From Ariolimax columbianus (taxonomy: Eukaryota; Mollusca; Gastropoda; Stylommatophora; Arionidae), in the NCBI GenBank assembly GCA_036924085.1, contig JAVGWX010000005.1:99777672-99841671 (forward strand): DNA of 64,000 nt, given 5' to 3'. The notes under the pieces are model-generated. The model saw nothing but the letters and a program-made list of their open reading frames with translations. It made no database searches and was not told the DNA's origin. The first letter of the stretch is position 1. Each line of letters starts with the position of its first letter. Made by a program: the position numbers and the translations under genes. Of this stretch, positions 34,395-45,177 are shown piece by piece.

Positions 34395-34632
34395 GTCACA
34401 TCTCATCGTTGTGTCTAGTGTCTAGAGTCGTTGTTTCTAGTATCTAGAGTCGTTGTGTCTAGTGTCTAGAGTCGTTGTGTCTAGTGTCTAGTGACTAGAG
34501 TCGTTGTGTCTAGAGTCGTTGTGTCTAGTGTCTAGAGTCGTTGTGTCTAGTGTCTAGAGTCGTTGTGTCTAGTGTCGTTTCTAGTGTCTAGAGTCGTTGT
34601 GTCTAGTGTCTAGCGTCGTTGTGTCTAGTGAC
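34395..34632. repeat. GTCGTTGTGTCTAGTGTCTA array (22 bp)
   Basis: About ten units with deletions of the GTGTCTAGA part. Confidence 0.95.
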
Positions 34633-34984
34633 ATGTAGATTTATTCAGAGCAAGCAACAGGCGGCAATCTGTTTACCGGAAGAGCTTATTCCGGCGAGCA
34701 AGTGTGCCTGGTCAAGAGGTTCTTGACATTCGGAGGAGTGGGGATGAGGAGGTAGACCGGCTTGGTCGTTACACTCACGTAACATCTTCGTTTTACCTGT
34801 TTTTTTAACGTCCTAGCTAAACTTTAAGATTGAACCCACAAACTTATTCAATCAACCAGCTTGAGACGGCGATTTTATAAATATTTTAGACGAATAAAAA
34901 CTTGCCGTGACATCAGAGCAATGGTGGATTCTTGGATTCCACGTGATTTTGATTGTTTTTGTAATTGCTGAGTTCCCAAAGAAT
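34633..34984. other. Unassigned intron 11 sequence
   Basis: Nothing recognised. Confidence 0.4.
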
Positions 34985-35150
34985 ATCAATCATTTCATTG
35001 TATATTGAAGGGATTTTTTATTGTTTTTGTAATGCTGATTTACCAACGAAAATCAATCACTTCATTGTATATTCAAGTGATTTCTGATTGTTTTTGTAAT
35101 GCTGATTTACCAACGAATATCAATCACTTCATTGTATATTCAAGTGATTT
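34965..35150. repeat. About 67-bp segment in three copies
   Basis: TTGTTTTTGTAATGCTGATT, CCAACGAATATCAATCA and CTTCATTGTATATT recur three times, first copy diverged. Confidence 0.85.
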
Positions 35151-35299
35151 TTGTGCGACTTTTGCTACAAATGGACAGAAGACAGAACGGAAGTTTGGGC
35201 CAATGTTGCCCAACTTTTCGAGCCAACGATGACGTTAGCGCGATATAGCCCGGACTATTGTTTGTGGTCGTATTTTTTGTCGTTGTTGTTGTTGTTTTT

Positions 35300-35548
35300 T
35301 TTGTTTTTGTTTTTTGTGTGCGTTCGCCTTATTTTTCTAATCCCGAAGGCGGTGTGCATTGCACTGTGGTTTTTATTTTGCGTTGTCGGCCCAGTGCATC
35401 CGACTTCAGCATGCATTTTATGTAAGGGTCTGCTTCCTCCTGCATTTTCTAAGGGTTTGCTTCCCCGGGGTAACGGCCGGTACTGTGATGGGGATCGAAC
35501 CCAGCCCCTTCCGGTTGTGAGCCGTGCAACTTAACCACTAAGGATCTC
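35300..35548 (-). mobile_element. tRNA-derived SINE, minus copy
   Basis: Inverted copy of the 21834 SINE: box A complement CTTAACCACTAAGG (35530-35543), box B complement GGGGATCGAACCC (35490-35502), tail as T/GTT-rich sequence near 35281-35315. Confidence 0.85.
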
Positions 35549-35804
35549 TTAAAAAAGGGACTGCTCATTGGGAGTGGGTTGGTCCCGATTAGGTTGTCCA
35601 CTGGTAAAGACACTACTGTGACTGGCTTAACACATCGACAAACAGTATAACATTACTATACATACGTTGAAGGAGTTTGTTGTTGTTGTTGGATGCCTGT
35701 GATGAGTATGTAACTATGTTTGCTGTTTTGTGCGTGCTGAAAAAGGCATTAGGAGGCGGGCAGTAGATTTATTCACTTCCTGAACGTGCTGATGAAGGTG
35801 AACC

Positions 35805-36005
35805 TGGGTCCTCCAACCAGTTGTGCTATGCTTGGCTTTACCTGCGTGTCGCTCACTACAACAGGGGTCACGCCCATACCCTCACCTCTTTAGCCAGATT
35901 GCCACGAGAGAACCCGTTTCCAGGTAGAACTGCGTGAAGTGAGGCGCCTAACATTGTCCGATCAATATGTTTTACTTGACCCTGACTAGCATTGTCTGAT
36001 CAGTA
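35805..36005 (+). repeat. Dispersed repeat, + copy
   Basis: Matches 55785-55997 in the opposite orientation, for example AGTTGTGCTATGCTTGGCTT, CTGCGTGTCGCTCACTAC and AACCCGTTTCCAG. Family unknown. Confidence 0.7.
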
Positions 36006-37247
36006 ATAAAAATCGCTATAGACGATACATGCAATAATTATGGCGAAATGTTTATTAAATACAGAAATCGCTCAAGAAATTTTTATAAAAGTCTCACATT
36101 GATGCAGTTAAGAGATAAGACTTCAATCCTACTTCAATCATTAATATCAAAAATTAATTCCCAATAATTTAAGGACAATAGCGACGAAAAAATAACTCCC
36201 AATAGTTGGTTTCCACGGACTTGTAGAGAAGAGTAGCATTTCTTCCACGCGAAAAGGATCATCTGGGACCTGCTATTTTGATTCGAGAAATAGAAAGTGC
36301 TGTCAGAATAAGCCCACGCAAATAAGTCACTGCAATTAGAAAGCATAACTAATGACACAATTCAGGCTCGTGGATGACAGGACTTAAGTGGATAGGAACA
36401 ATATTTACAAACGCGTGGGATGAGAAAAAGGGTTCCAGCCGATTAGCAATGAGCTATAGCAATACCAAACTGGAAAGAGAGTTGTAGAAGTAACTGTGAT
36501 ACATACACCAGAGTCAGTAGGGATCCCATAACTACCAAAGAGCGACAAAAGACAAGTTCAAATAATTAAAAAAAAATTACATAAGCAGTATTAAGAAATT
36601 CCACTTGTACAATTGAGTATTTCGCGTTCATCGATTACAGTGTGAAATAGCGCAAGACAGTGTAATGGTGTCCCTAGAATTTTTGCACAAACGAGACACT
36701 CGGTTGATGTGGTTACACAATGTGAACATGCCCCGTCTTACTGGAGAAGGTGAACGGGTAAAGAGGGCAGTGGCGATGTGAGATATGAGAAGGAAGAGTT
36801 GACTGCGGGGGAGAGGAGGGGGGGGGGGAGGCCACAAATTAAATGGCTACATAACTATTCTGAACACCGCTGCTGGTAGTTATTAAGTGGATTTGGTAAT
36901 AATGATAGAATTGTCCTGGTCTGTTTTCCAACACGGAACATATATTGATATAGTGGCACATGAAGACTTCTCTAGTAACATTGAGCGTGCCTACAGCTGG
37001 CCATAAGAGATGCCCGTGAATTTGTTTAAGGGCCGTCATTCGGGATATTTTTGGTTTTGGAATTGGGGACCGAATGGAGAGCTGGATGTTTTCTGCTAGT
37101 GGGCTGGATATTTCCGCTGGGCTGAAGCTTAAAAGCCAAATGTTGTTGATTCTGCATCTTCAGTAAATGATGTTGCTGATCACAAATCCTATCTAACATT
37201 TCACATCGTCGCTTCTCGTGTTGATGGTGTCGTTCTGTGCCTACCAG
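36006..37247. other. Rest of intron 11
   Basis: Unique AT-rich DNA with a G tract at 36813-36830. Nothing recognised. Confidence 0.4.
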
Positions 37248-37346
37248 GAATCTGAAAGCTGGGATTGGACTTATCCTATGTCTTCTGGTGCTTGGTGTGT
37301 CGTCGGCGTTTGTGTCTGAATATATCCATGGAGGCCAGTTTGTTCT
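37248..37346 (+). CDS. NRF-6-like exon 12
   Basis: Acceptor TGTGCCTACCAG, one base completes Arg, then NLKAGIGLILCLLVLGVSSA and FVSEYIHGGQFV, phase 2 out before GTAAGT. A membrane helix plus loop, as expected after the DMQ exon. Confidence 0.92.
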
Positions 37347-37944
37347 GTAAGTATCAAAGTTCTTCTTTCTTTTCAATTTGAATTCAGGACATATAATACA
37401 TCATGCATCAATCGACTGTTGCGCCCAATGACGTCCTTTACCGTACTAACAACAGCCTTTACTTGGCTCGGTTTTCGACTACCTTCTGTTTTGTTCGTTT
37501 TATAAACAGACGATTCATTGATCATTTTATAAACATACCTTTTAATTGATCGTTTTATAAACAGTTCTTCCATTGGCCATCTTATAAACTGACCTTTCAT
37601 TGTCTCTCTCGTAATCACATTATAAGTATTGATGTCAAAAGATATTTGTTATTGATGAAGAATTTTGTCACATCATGCTTCAGTTCATCTGTTCGTTTAT
37701 GTCGCCATGCGACGCGGGGAGGTGCAACTTTCTTTCGTGTGTCTGTCTTCTATGTACGCGTCACTATTTTAAATCAATGTTCCTGTAGTATTTCTTTAAC
37801 ACTGTTAATCCAGCTTTTGCTTGATCTTCCTCTTACACCGACGTCCTGCTTTCTGGTACAACTGGCTAGTGCAGCGGGGTGGTCTGTAGATTTTCTCGTT
37901 AGAAGTACAAACCATTTAATTGTCTGTATGTTTATTTATAAAGA
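37347..37944. other. Intron 12
   Basis: Unique sequence with short direct repeats of TTTATAAACAG-type (37497-37560). Nothing else recognised. Confidence 0.4.
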
Positions 37945-38203
<259 letters not shown>

Positions 38204-38207
38204 GCAG

Positions 38208-38254
38208 TGGCGTCTATCCTTTACACAACATCATTTCTGACAAGGGCAACTATT
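38208..38254 (+). CDS. Possible NRF-6-like exon 13
   Basis: Acceptor GACGAGCAG directly after the microsatellite, one base completes Leu, then [15 protein letters not shown] and donor GTAAGT. Phase in agrees with exon 12, but phase out is 1 while exon 14 needs 2. So either a small exon is missed, the boundary is wrong, or the copy has a frameshift. The segment sits in the variable loop where the family has low conservation. Confidence 0.45.
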
Positions 38255-38514
38255 GTAAGTATTATCTTCTTTCACATTGAACACACACTCATGTTTCTCT
38301 ATCTGTATTTGTGTGTGCATCATTTTAATTATAAGCTCTAAATTATGTTGTCCCTTGTCTCTGACGAAGAACTTCTAGTCGTAAGTTTAGTATATCTTAG
38401 ATAGTTGTGCTCGTGGAAAAACTACCATTTCATGCTTGGATCTTGGGGTCTCTTACTGGGGAAAGCCATCAGAGAGTCAGTCACTTCATCCACATGAGTG
38501 TCAACTTTTCTTAT

Positions 38515-39020
38515 GCAACAAAGTGCTACAGAAACTACGACTCTAAGACCACACAAAGTGCTACAGAAACTACGACTCTAAGACCACACAAAGTGCTACA
38601 GAAACTACGACTCTAAGACCACACAAAGTGCTACAGAAACTACGACTATAAGACCACACAAAGTGCTACAGAAACTACGACTCTAAGACCACACAAAGTG
38701 CTACAGAAACTACGACTCTAAGACCACACAAAGTGCTACAGAAACTACGACTATAAGACCACACAAAGTGCTACAGAAACTACGACTCTAAGACCACACA
38801 AAGTGCTACAGAAACTACGACTCAAAGACCACACAAAGTGCTACAGAAACTACGACTCTAAGACCACACAAAGTGCTACAGAAACTACGACCCTAAGACC
38901 ACACAAAGTGCTACAGAAACTACGACCCTAAGACCACACAAAGTGCTACAGAAACTTCGACTATAAGAGCACACAAAGTACTACAGAAACTACGACCCTA
39001 AGACCACACAAAGTGCTTTG
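38515..39020. repeat. 35-bp minisatellite, about 14 copies
   Basis: AAGTGCTACAGAAACTACGA and CTCTAAGACCACACA; nearly identical copies. Confidence 0.97.
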
Positions 39021-39116
39021 ACGCAGGCTATCTTTAATGAACCTGAAACATTGGGGGTCCTACACGTCCCAAGTAACTAGTTACATTCGTTATTATCTGC
39101 ATCTCGCACGCTTATA

Positions 39117-39203
39117 TCTTAACTTACCGTCTCTTTATACTTGTTTAGAAAACTCTGCAGAGGCTGCATACAACCAGTATCATTAATATTACCTTGCTCT
39201 TAT
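39117..39203 (-). mobile_element. CR1/L2-type LINE 3' end relic
   Basis: CTTTATACTTGTTTAGAAAA and CTGCAGAGGCTGCATACAAC match the L2-type 3' end at 53948-54025. It ends about 30 bp upstream of the exon 14 acceptor. Confidence 0.7.
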
Positions 39204-39234
39204 GTATGTTTCCTGATGTTTTCTCTATTTATAG

Positions 39235-39367
39235 AATGGACTTGAGCTTCTTGGAGTACTGGAGCTATGTCTACACCATGCCTTGGGCCAGGGCTAGCGT
39301 GTTCGCTACTGGACTTATTCTGGGAGTCATTTTATATAAACATGTAGGATCACCCGTTATCTCCAAG
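39235..39367 (+). CDS. NRF-6-like exon 14
   Basis: Acceptor TTCTCTATTTATAG, one leading base, then MDLSFLEYWSYVYTMPWARA and SVFATGLILGVILYKHVGSP, phase 0 out before GTCTGG. 'Y.kPw.R...y..G...gyil' is a conserved family block: loop plus helix. Confidence 0.9.
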
Positions 39368-39664
39368 GTCTGGTTGTCATTATTTGTAACTAGAAACATG
39401 TAAATGAGGCACACTCTGAATTCGTCATAATATTCAATTTTTAATACCAAATGTAACACGCTTGGTCTATCATAATTGTATTTTCTAATACCTAGATAAT
39501 GGGACACTATTTGTGTATCATAATTGGCAGTTATAAAACATGGATTGGACACGATTTCCGTGTCACAATTTTAAATCATAAATTCATGTACGCCAATTTA
39601 ACATCATTGATGTGTAATAATAATTATCAGTATATCATTTACATTGCTTAGACATTACTCGTCT

Positions 39665-39890
39665 AATCTGGGCTGTTAGGGGTTTGTCAGATAGATTGAC
39701 AGAGGTTTATATCAGCTGTCCTCTATCCTGAGCCTTAGAGGTTTTCCAGATAGATCAACATACTGTTCTTGAATCGTTCTTGTGGTCTGGGCTGAAGAGG
39801 TTTTCCAGAGAGATCGACAGAGGTTTCTATCAGCTGTCCTCTATTCTGCGCTGTAGAGATTTGCCCAGAGAGAGTGACAGATATCCCGAA
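39665..39890. repeat. Diverged tandem of about 60 bp, 4 copies
   Basis: GAGGTTTTCCAGATAGAT and TATCAGCTGTCCTCTATTCT recur with substitutions. Confidence 0.75.
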
Positions 39891-40239
39891 ATCTCTGCCT
39901 TTATCAGAACTCAAACATTTCGTTTCAACCATAACCACCTTGGATGACATAGGACATCAATCAGTCCTCTTCAAACAAGAATGTCCTGTGCTACTTTCTC
40001 CAGAACAATACCTGGTGTCGCCCCTGTGTTTCTGGAACATGAAAAGAGACTAAGAATAATACCACTGTAACCTGACAGGCATGGCATACGAGGCTACTAG
40101 GGAGGGTTTGGCATGGATCAGGCTGCTGCTTCCTCGAGAAACTAAAAGCCATAACACAAATGAAAGGCACATGTACACCCTGTTGTAGAAGTGGTACCAC
40201 TATGACAAATATCTCAAGATTTTACACGTTCTTTTTTAA
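39891..40239. other. Unassigned intron 14 sequence
   Basis: Nothing recognised. Confidence 0.4.
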
Positions 40240-40244
40240 TCAGT

Positions 40245-40637
40245 ATTTAGTCATTTAGTTTGTTTCTGACTTTACTGTTTGTTTTTGACTTTACTGTTTG
40301 TTTCTGACTTTATGTTTGTTTCTGCCTTTACTGTTTGTTTCTGACTTTACTGTTTGTTTCTGATTTTACTGTTTGTTTCTGACTCACTATTTGTTTTCTG
40401 ACTCACTATTTGTTTCTGACTTACTATTTATTTCTGACTCACTATTTATTTATGACTCACTATCTGTTTCTGATTCACTATTTGTTTCTGATTCACTATT
40501 TGTTTCTGACTGACTATTTGTTTCTGATTGACTATTTGTTTCTGACTGACTAATTGTTTCTAATTGACTATTTGTTTCTGACTGACTATTTGTTTCTGAC
40601 TGACTATTTGTTTCTGACTGACTATTTATTCTGACAG
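40245..40637. repeat. 18-19 bp array running into the exon 15 acceptor
   Basis: About 21 units of TTTGTTTCTGACTGACTA; the last reads ATTTATTCTGACAG, and its AG is the splice acceptor. Every unit has CTGAC, which fits the metazoan branch-site consensus. Confidence 0.92.
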
Positions 40638-40830
40638 CGGACGGCTTTCATTGTGTGGCTGATAGTGACTTTCGTGTCGCTGTTCCTGATCCTCATTAAC
40701 CACAACCAGTGGAAGCATGACTCACAGAACTGGTCCAGGGTCCAGCAATCCTTCTACGAGAGTCTAGTCAGACCTGCCTGGGCCATCTGCATAGCCTGGG
40801 TTATCTTTGCGTGCTGCACGAACCTCGGAG
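40638..40830 (+). CDS. NRF-6-like exon 15
   Basis: Phase 0 in, phase 1 out before GTAAAC. Reads RTAFIVWLIVTFVSLFLILI (helix), then SFYESLVRPAWAICIAWVIF and ACCTNLGG. 'a.y.sl.R..Wal.laWiifaC..g.gG' is a clear family hallmark. Confidence 0.95.
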
Positions 40831-41494
40831 GTAAACGCCTTTCTTCTGTTACGGCATTATTGTGTTCAAGGTTGGGGGAATATGAATGTACTCAATATTA
40901 TGCTCCAATGGTGGTTATCAGACCACCATGACCTAGATTGGCGAAGACTTGAGGAAGGCTTGATTACATATTTCAAAAATTGTACAGTTAAATGGAGTGA
41001 CTAGTAAGGCACGTTCGCATGTTATCAAACCTACTGTTTAACATTTACAAATAACATATTTTGCAAGAGAAATCAAACAATTTATTCACATCATGGGTAG
41101 ATTGCTAGCGAAATAACCTCAGATGTGCGAATGATACAATTATGTTAGCTGAAAGCAAACAATACGAGAATAAATGATCAAATATTTTAACATGTCAAGA
41201 ACGATGCCTGTCTTGGAAATACAACAATAGAAGATGTCAGAATGTGAAATATAAACCAGGAAGAGAATAGGCATGGCAGAAGTAGGTTTAACGAACACAA
41301 CACGAATAGTGTTATCCAAACATATAGCTCACTACTTGAGATAAAAGTAAACAATTGTTATGTTTCCTCGCCATCAGTAGGTCACAATAAGCTGACAGTT
41401 GCAATATAACATTGAGGCCTTTGAATTGTGGATATATTGAAAAATGGGAAGTATATCATGGACAGAAAAGAAAATATCGAATTAACATATGTTT
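40831..41494. other. Start of intron 15
   Basis: AT-rich, with AGTTTA repeats at the end that belong to the SINE-like tail. Nothing else. Confidence 0.4.
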
Positions 41495-41840
41495 AGTTTA
41501 CTTTAGTTTAGTTTAGTCGAATAATCAACGTCATAGCACACAGTTTAGTCCATATTTTTGGAGAATTTCAGCCCAATCCACGTAATCTGAGGCACAGACT
41601 AAGATCTCATAATAGACTGGATATATTTTTAACATCATTTTCAACTTTGCTCGGGCAACGGTCGTCTCTTTTCGATTTCCAACTGCCGAGGGATTTCTAA
41701 CGTGCGCGACACTGAACACGGCGTCCGATCTCTACTACCCAGAGATCCGGGGAAATATCAGAAAATCCAAGTCAAACAATCCCGGTCTCCACCGAGACTT
41801 GTATCCGCGACCGTTTGACTCTACACGCCAATACTGTAGA
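41495..41840 (-). mobile_element. SINE-like dispersed repeat, second copy
   Basis: Same family as 22131-22485. The TTTAGTTTAGTTTAG run at its + strand start would be a TAAAC 3' tail on the minus strand. Confidence 0.75.
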
Positions 41841-41869
41841 ATGACTGACAAATCGAGAGCACTTTCGTT

Positions 41870-42342
41870 TAGTCTAATAGTGAACGTGTGCTGGTATTAG
41901 ACCTACGGAAGACAGGTCAGTTTTACCCTACTAGTGACAGGGCGTTGCTACGGTAATCCTGCTCAATTCGAAAGGAGCCGCAGACATTTGGTTCACGTAC
42001 TAGGCTGATAAGCCAATGGCGGGAGGCTACAATGTGAGGGATTACGGCCGAACGCCTCTAAGCCGGAATCCGGCTCAAAATCTCAGCACCACTGCGATGG
42101 GAGGCTTCGATATGGTCGGGACCTGGGGCTCGCACCTCAGCCCCACCCGGTCGAGCCGCAGAAAGAGGTATCTGCCGTCCGCCGATCAAAGCGGGCGGGT
42201 AGCTGCTCGATATTCACCCCATACGGCGATGAGGTGCGAAGCCACCAACAGAAGACTTAGTTCTTGGTCGGGGTGTCGTAAACAGTAGAGCAGCCACCTT
42301 ACTGTGAACTGTCGAGACTCAGCCCCTGACCATGAGATATGT
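41870..42342 (+). pseudogene. 28S rRNA 3'-end pseudogene
   Basis: Recognisable 28S rRNA end: GACAGGTCAGTTTTACCCTA, GTAATCCTGCTCA, CAGACATTTGGTTCA, GGCTGATAAGCCAATGG, GAACGCCTCTAAGCCGGAAT, GGTCGGGGTGTCGTA..AGAGCAGC. The sarcin-ricin loop core, normally AGTACGAGAGGA, reads AATTCGAAAGGA, and about six bases are missing after GAGCCGCAG. Damage in this nearly invariant loop and its place in a protein-gene intron show it is not a working rRNA gene. No 18S, 5.8S or the rest of 28S is present. Confidence 0.9.
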
Positions 42343-42925
42343 CCGCACACCAGGCGAACAACATCTCCGTAACATTACCAGGCTTGTCCTCTGGTTAAAT
42401 GCACTTCTGCCTCGATCTCTACCTCTGTACGCTATCAGCCATACCAATGGACGCAGAAGAGATGCAGGCTAGCGGACATTGCACATCTGCCCTTTTATGT
42501 CAACCTCCCAGGTGGCGGGGAATGCTAGGCGTACCATCACTGCAGATGAGCCGAGAAAATAAAGGGAGCAAAGAGATACCCCACTCACATGCAAATGCTA
42601 CGTTTCTGGCAGGACGTGACGATCCTGGGATACAGACACACTGGACTGCCTCTCTTTCGGGATAGTACAAACCAGTACATAGTCCATATCATATCTCATA
42701 TATCATCACAGCACCCTATAGACACGAGTAGTGAAGACTCGTTAGTCCTGTAAGACAACTTCCATAAGAGAGACAACTCTGATCACAAACAACTGCTGCC
42801 TTGTAGATAGGCTGGGGACAGCCAAAGGCTAAAGAGGGCATCCCTACAACTGCTGCCTTGTAGAAAGGCTGGGGACAGCCAAAGGCTAAGGAGGGCATCC
42901 CTACAGAAACGCCTGTTAAAATCGG
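42343..42925 (+). other. Putative 5' region of the following LINE, with a 61-bp duplication
   Basis: Non-coding sequence between the 28S pseudogene and the LINE frame. AACTGCTGCCTTGTAGATAG with the following GGGGACAGCCAAAGGCTAA is duplicated (about 42785-42905, 61-bp spacing). Confidence 0.5.
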
Positions 42926-44599
42926 ATGCACTGGGCCACGAAACAGTGCAACGTATATCGCAGTATGATGACAGTACAACCTTACAGAAAAAAGTATGGC
43001 GCTCATCCTGTGGAGTCCCGCCAGGCAGCGAGAGTGCCGGGCCTCACGCCTCAAAGGGGCCCACCCATGACTACTGGTGGTCACCCACCCATGTGTTGGG
43101 GAGTCGAGGCACATGGCTATGGGGCAAAATCTATTGACCAAAAACACAAGACCCTCAGAATACTACAGTGGAATGCGGAGGGTGTCATTAACAAAAAACT
43201 CCCCCTAACACATCACTTGCATGAAGGTAAGATTGACGTGGCATGTATCCAAGAAACGCACCTCAACAACAACCATAAATTCTTAATCAGAGGATACCAG
43301 GCCTTCCGCCTGGATAGAGAAGGTCAAAAAGGAGGGGTTCTGATACTGACCCGTAACTGCATACCGAGTAGCGCGGTATCTGTCAATCACACCGGACAAG
43401 CAGAAATTATAGGAGTTGATACCATCGAGCAGATATTTAATCTTCGTCTACTGAATGAGAAGTACTCAGAGTATCATCAACCACTCTACCATGCCTTCAT
43501 TGACCGAAAGGCGTTTGACAGAGTGTGGCATGCGGCGCTATGGTCAACAATGAGGCATTATAAGTTCAACAGTGATATTGTGAGGGTAATTGCAAACCTT
43601 TATGAGCAGGCGACCAGCGCTGTCTCGGTAGAGGGAACGCTAGGCGATTGGTTCCGTACGATGGTGGGTTGGAGACAGGGTTGTATACTCTCCCCCACAC
43701 TCTTCAATATATTCTTAGAGAGAATAAGGGAGACGACCTTAAAAGAACATGTTGGCACGGTTAAAATAGGTGACAGGCTTATCACAAACTTCCGCTTTGC
43801 TGATGATATTGATGTATTGGCAGGCACAGAAAGGGAACTCCAGTTGATTTGTAGATTGGATAGAACGGCCCTGTGTTTTGGTACGGAAATAAATGCTGAT
43901 AAAACAAAGCTCATGACCAATAACGTTGCAGGGTTTCAATCTGTCATAGAGGCAAATGGGCAGGTACTTGAGGTGGTGAAACGTTTCAAATATCTGGGAT
44001 CGTTGATCAGTGAAGAGGGATCGAAGCCAGAGGTAATTGCCAGAATAGCACAAACAACAGCGGCGCTGACTAGGCTGAAACCTATAGGGCAAGACAAGCG
44101 CCTCGCCCTCGGCATAAAAGTCAGACTACTGCGCTCTTTGGTGCTGTCAATTATTCTGTATGCCTGCGAGACCTGGACCATTACAGCAGATATCCGGGGC
44201 AGAATACGTGCAATGGAAATGCGGTGCTATAGAAAACTATTAAATGGTACATATAAGGATCGTATCACGAACGTAGACATCCGTCAGAGAGTTGAAGACG
44301 CTATTGGTCCCTTTGAAGATCTGTTCACAACTATCAAAAGACGAAAGATGGCCTGGTGCGGGCACGTCGCGAGGTCCAACGGAATTCCCAACTCGATACT
44401 CTTTGGATCCGTACCGGGACAGAGAGGGCGAGGACGTCCAAGGAAGAGATGGGTGGACAACATCACTGAGTGATCAGGCCTTCGTCTCGGTGAGATACGT
44501 CAGGCGGCGACGGACAGACAGAGTTGGCGTGGGATTTTCATGTTTTCATGTGTGCCCCAACGACCTGATGGGTTACGGGATGAACTGAACTGAACTGAA
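42926..44599 (+). mobile_element. LINE with endonuclease fused in frame to reverse transcriptase
   Basis: One 515-codon frame (42926-44473). Residues about 75-170 carry an apurinic-type endonuclease start (LRILQWNAEGVINKK, VACIQETHL, GGVLILTRN). It then jumps at about 43427 to EQIFNLRLLNEKYSEYHQ, the middle of the reverse transcriptase, followed by AFDRVWHAAL, GWRQGCILSPTLFNIFLE, NFRFADDIDVLAG, YACETWT and KRRKMAWCGHVARS. The rest of the endonuclease and the reverse transcriptase front are deleted in frame. TGA at 44471 interrupts the C-terminus (a Trp is expected). Ends in a GAACT tandem tail at 44583-44599. Confidence 0.93.
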
Positions 44600-44600
44600 G

Positions 44601-44822
44601 GTGGTACCGACGAATGCACCTGTGGTACAGGAAAAATAACCGCTGAACATCTGCTGCAAAATTGCCCGACATATGAAACCAGAGAAAGCACATGTGGCTA
44701 TCACCAGTGCCAACATTAGACACGCTCTATGGCAGTGTCGACAGCCTCAGGATGACTGCTGCTTTCTTCGAACAAATTCAAGTTGACGTCTGACAGCGTA
44801 CGAAGAAGAAGAAGAAGAAGTA
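44601..44822 (+). mobile_element. 3' end of a different LINE (zinc-knuckle tail)
   Basis: Reads DECTCGTGKITAEHLLQNCP, the Cys-Cys-His-Cys motif near the end of I/Jockey-type LINE ORFs, then in another frame YGSVDSLRMTAAFFEQIQVD and a stop, followed by a GAA repeat (44807-44821). It directly abuts the tail of the previous LINE. Confidence 0.8.
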
Positions 44823-45028
44823 AGAGAAGACATAGGAGGATTGAGCATGAGGGGAGCTGCCAGGTCATGGGGAAAATATAAGTCGTGAGATAAAGAAGAG
44901 ACGGGTATACACCCCAGGGTAGAGTAGAAGCGACTAAGTCAGGTAAAGTCAGAAGTCATGTAAGTGACTTATGTCTAGATCACTCTGACCTTGTGTCCGT
45001 TCGTAATTTGATATCACCAACATTTCAG

Positions 45029-45177
45029 GATTTGCCAATGTCATTTTGTGCTGGAGACCATTCCTAGTTCTGTCACGTCTCACCTACTCCCTGTACCTGA
45101 TCCACCCGATGGTCATCATGTTTGTGGTCTACAGTAGAAGGACTACGGTCTACTTAGACCCAGCCAATCTCAGCCTG
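45029..45177 (+). CDS. NRF-6-like exon 16
   Basis: Acceptor CCAACATTTCAG, phase 1 in (G+GA = Gly), phase 0 out before GTTAGT. Reads GFANVILCWRPFLVLSRLTY, SLYLIHPMVIMFVVYSRR and TTVYLDPANLSL. 'lsrltYslYLiHp' is the classic acyltransferase-3 C-terminal block. Confidence 0.96.

Noticed and set aside
41870..42342. Functional rDNA or ribosomal insertion site of an R-type element
   Set aside because: Only the 28S 3' end is present, with changes in the sarcin-ricin loop, and the following LINE is not of the R2 type by its visible motifs.
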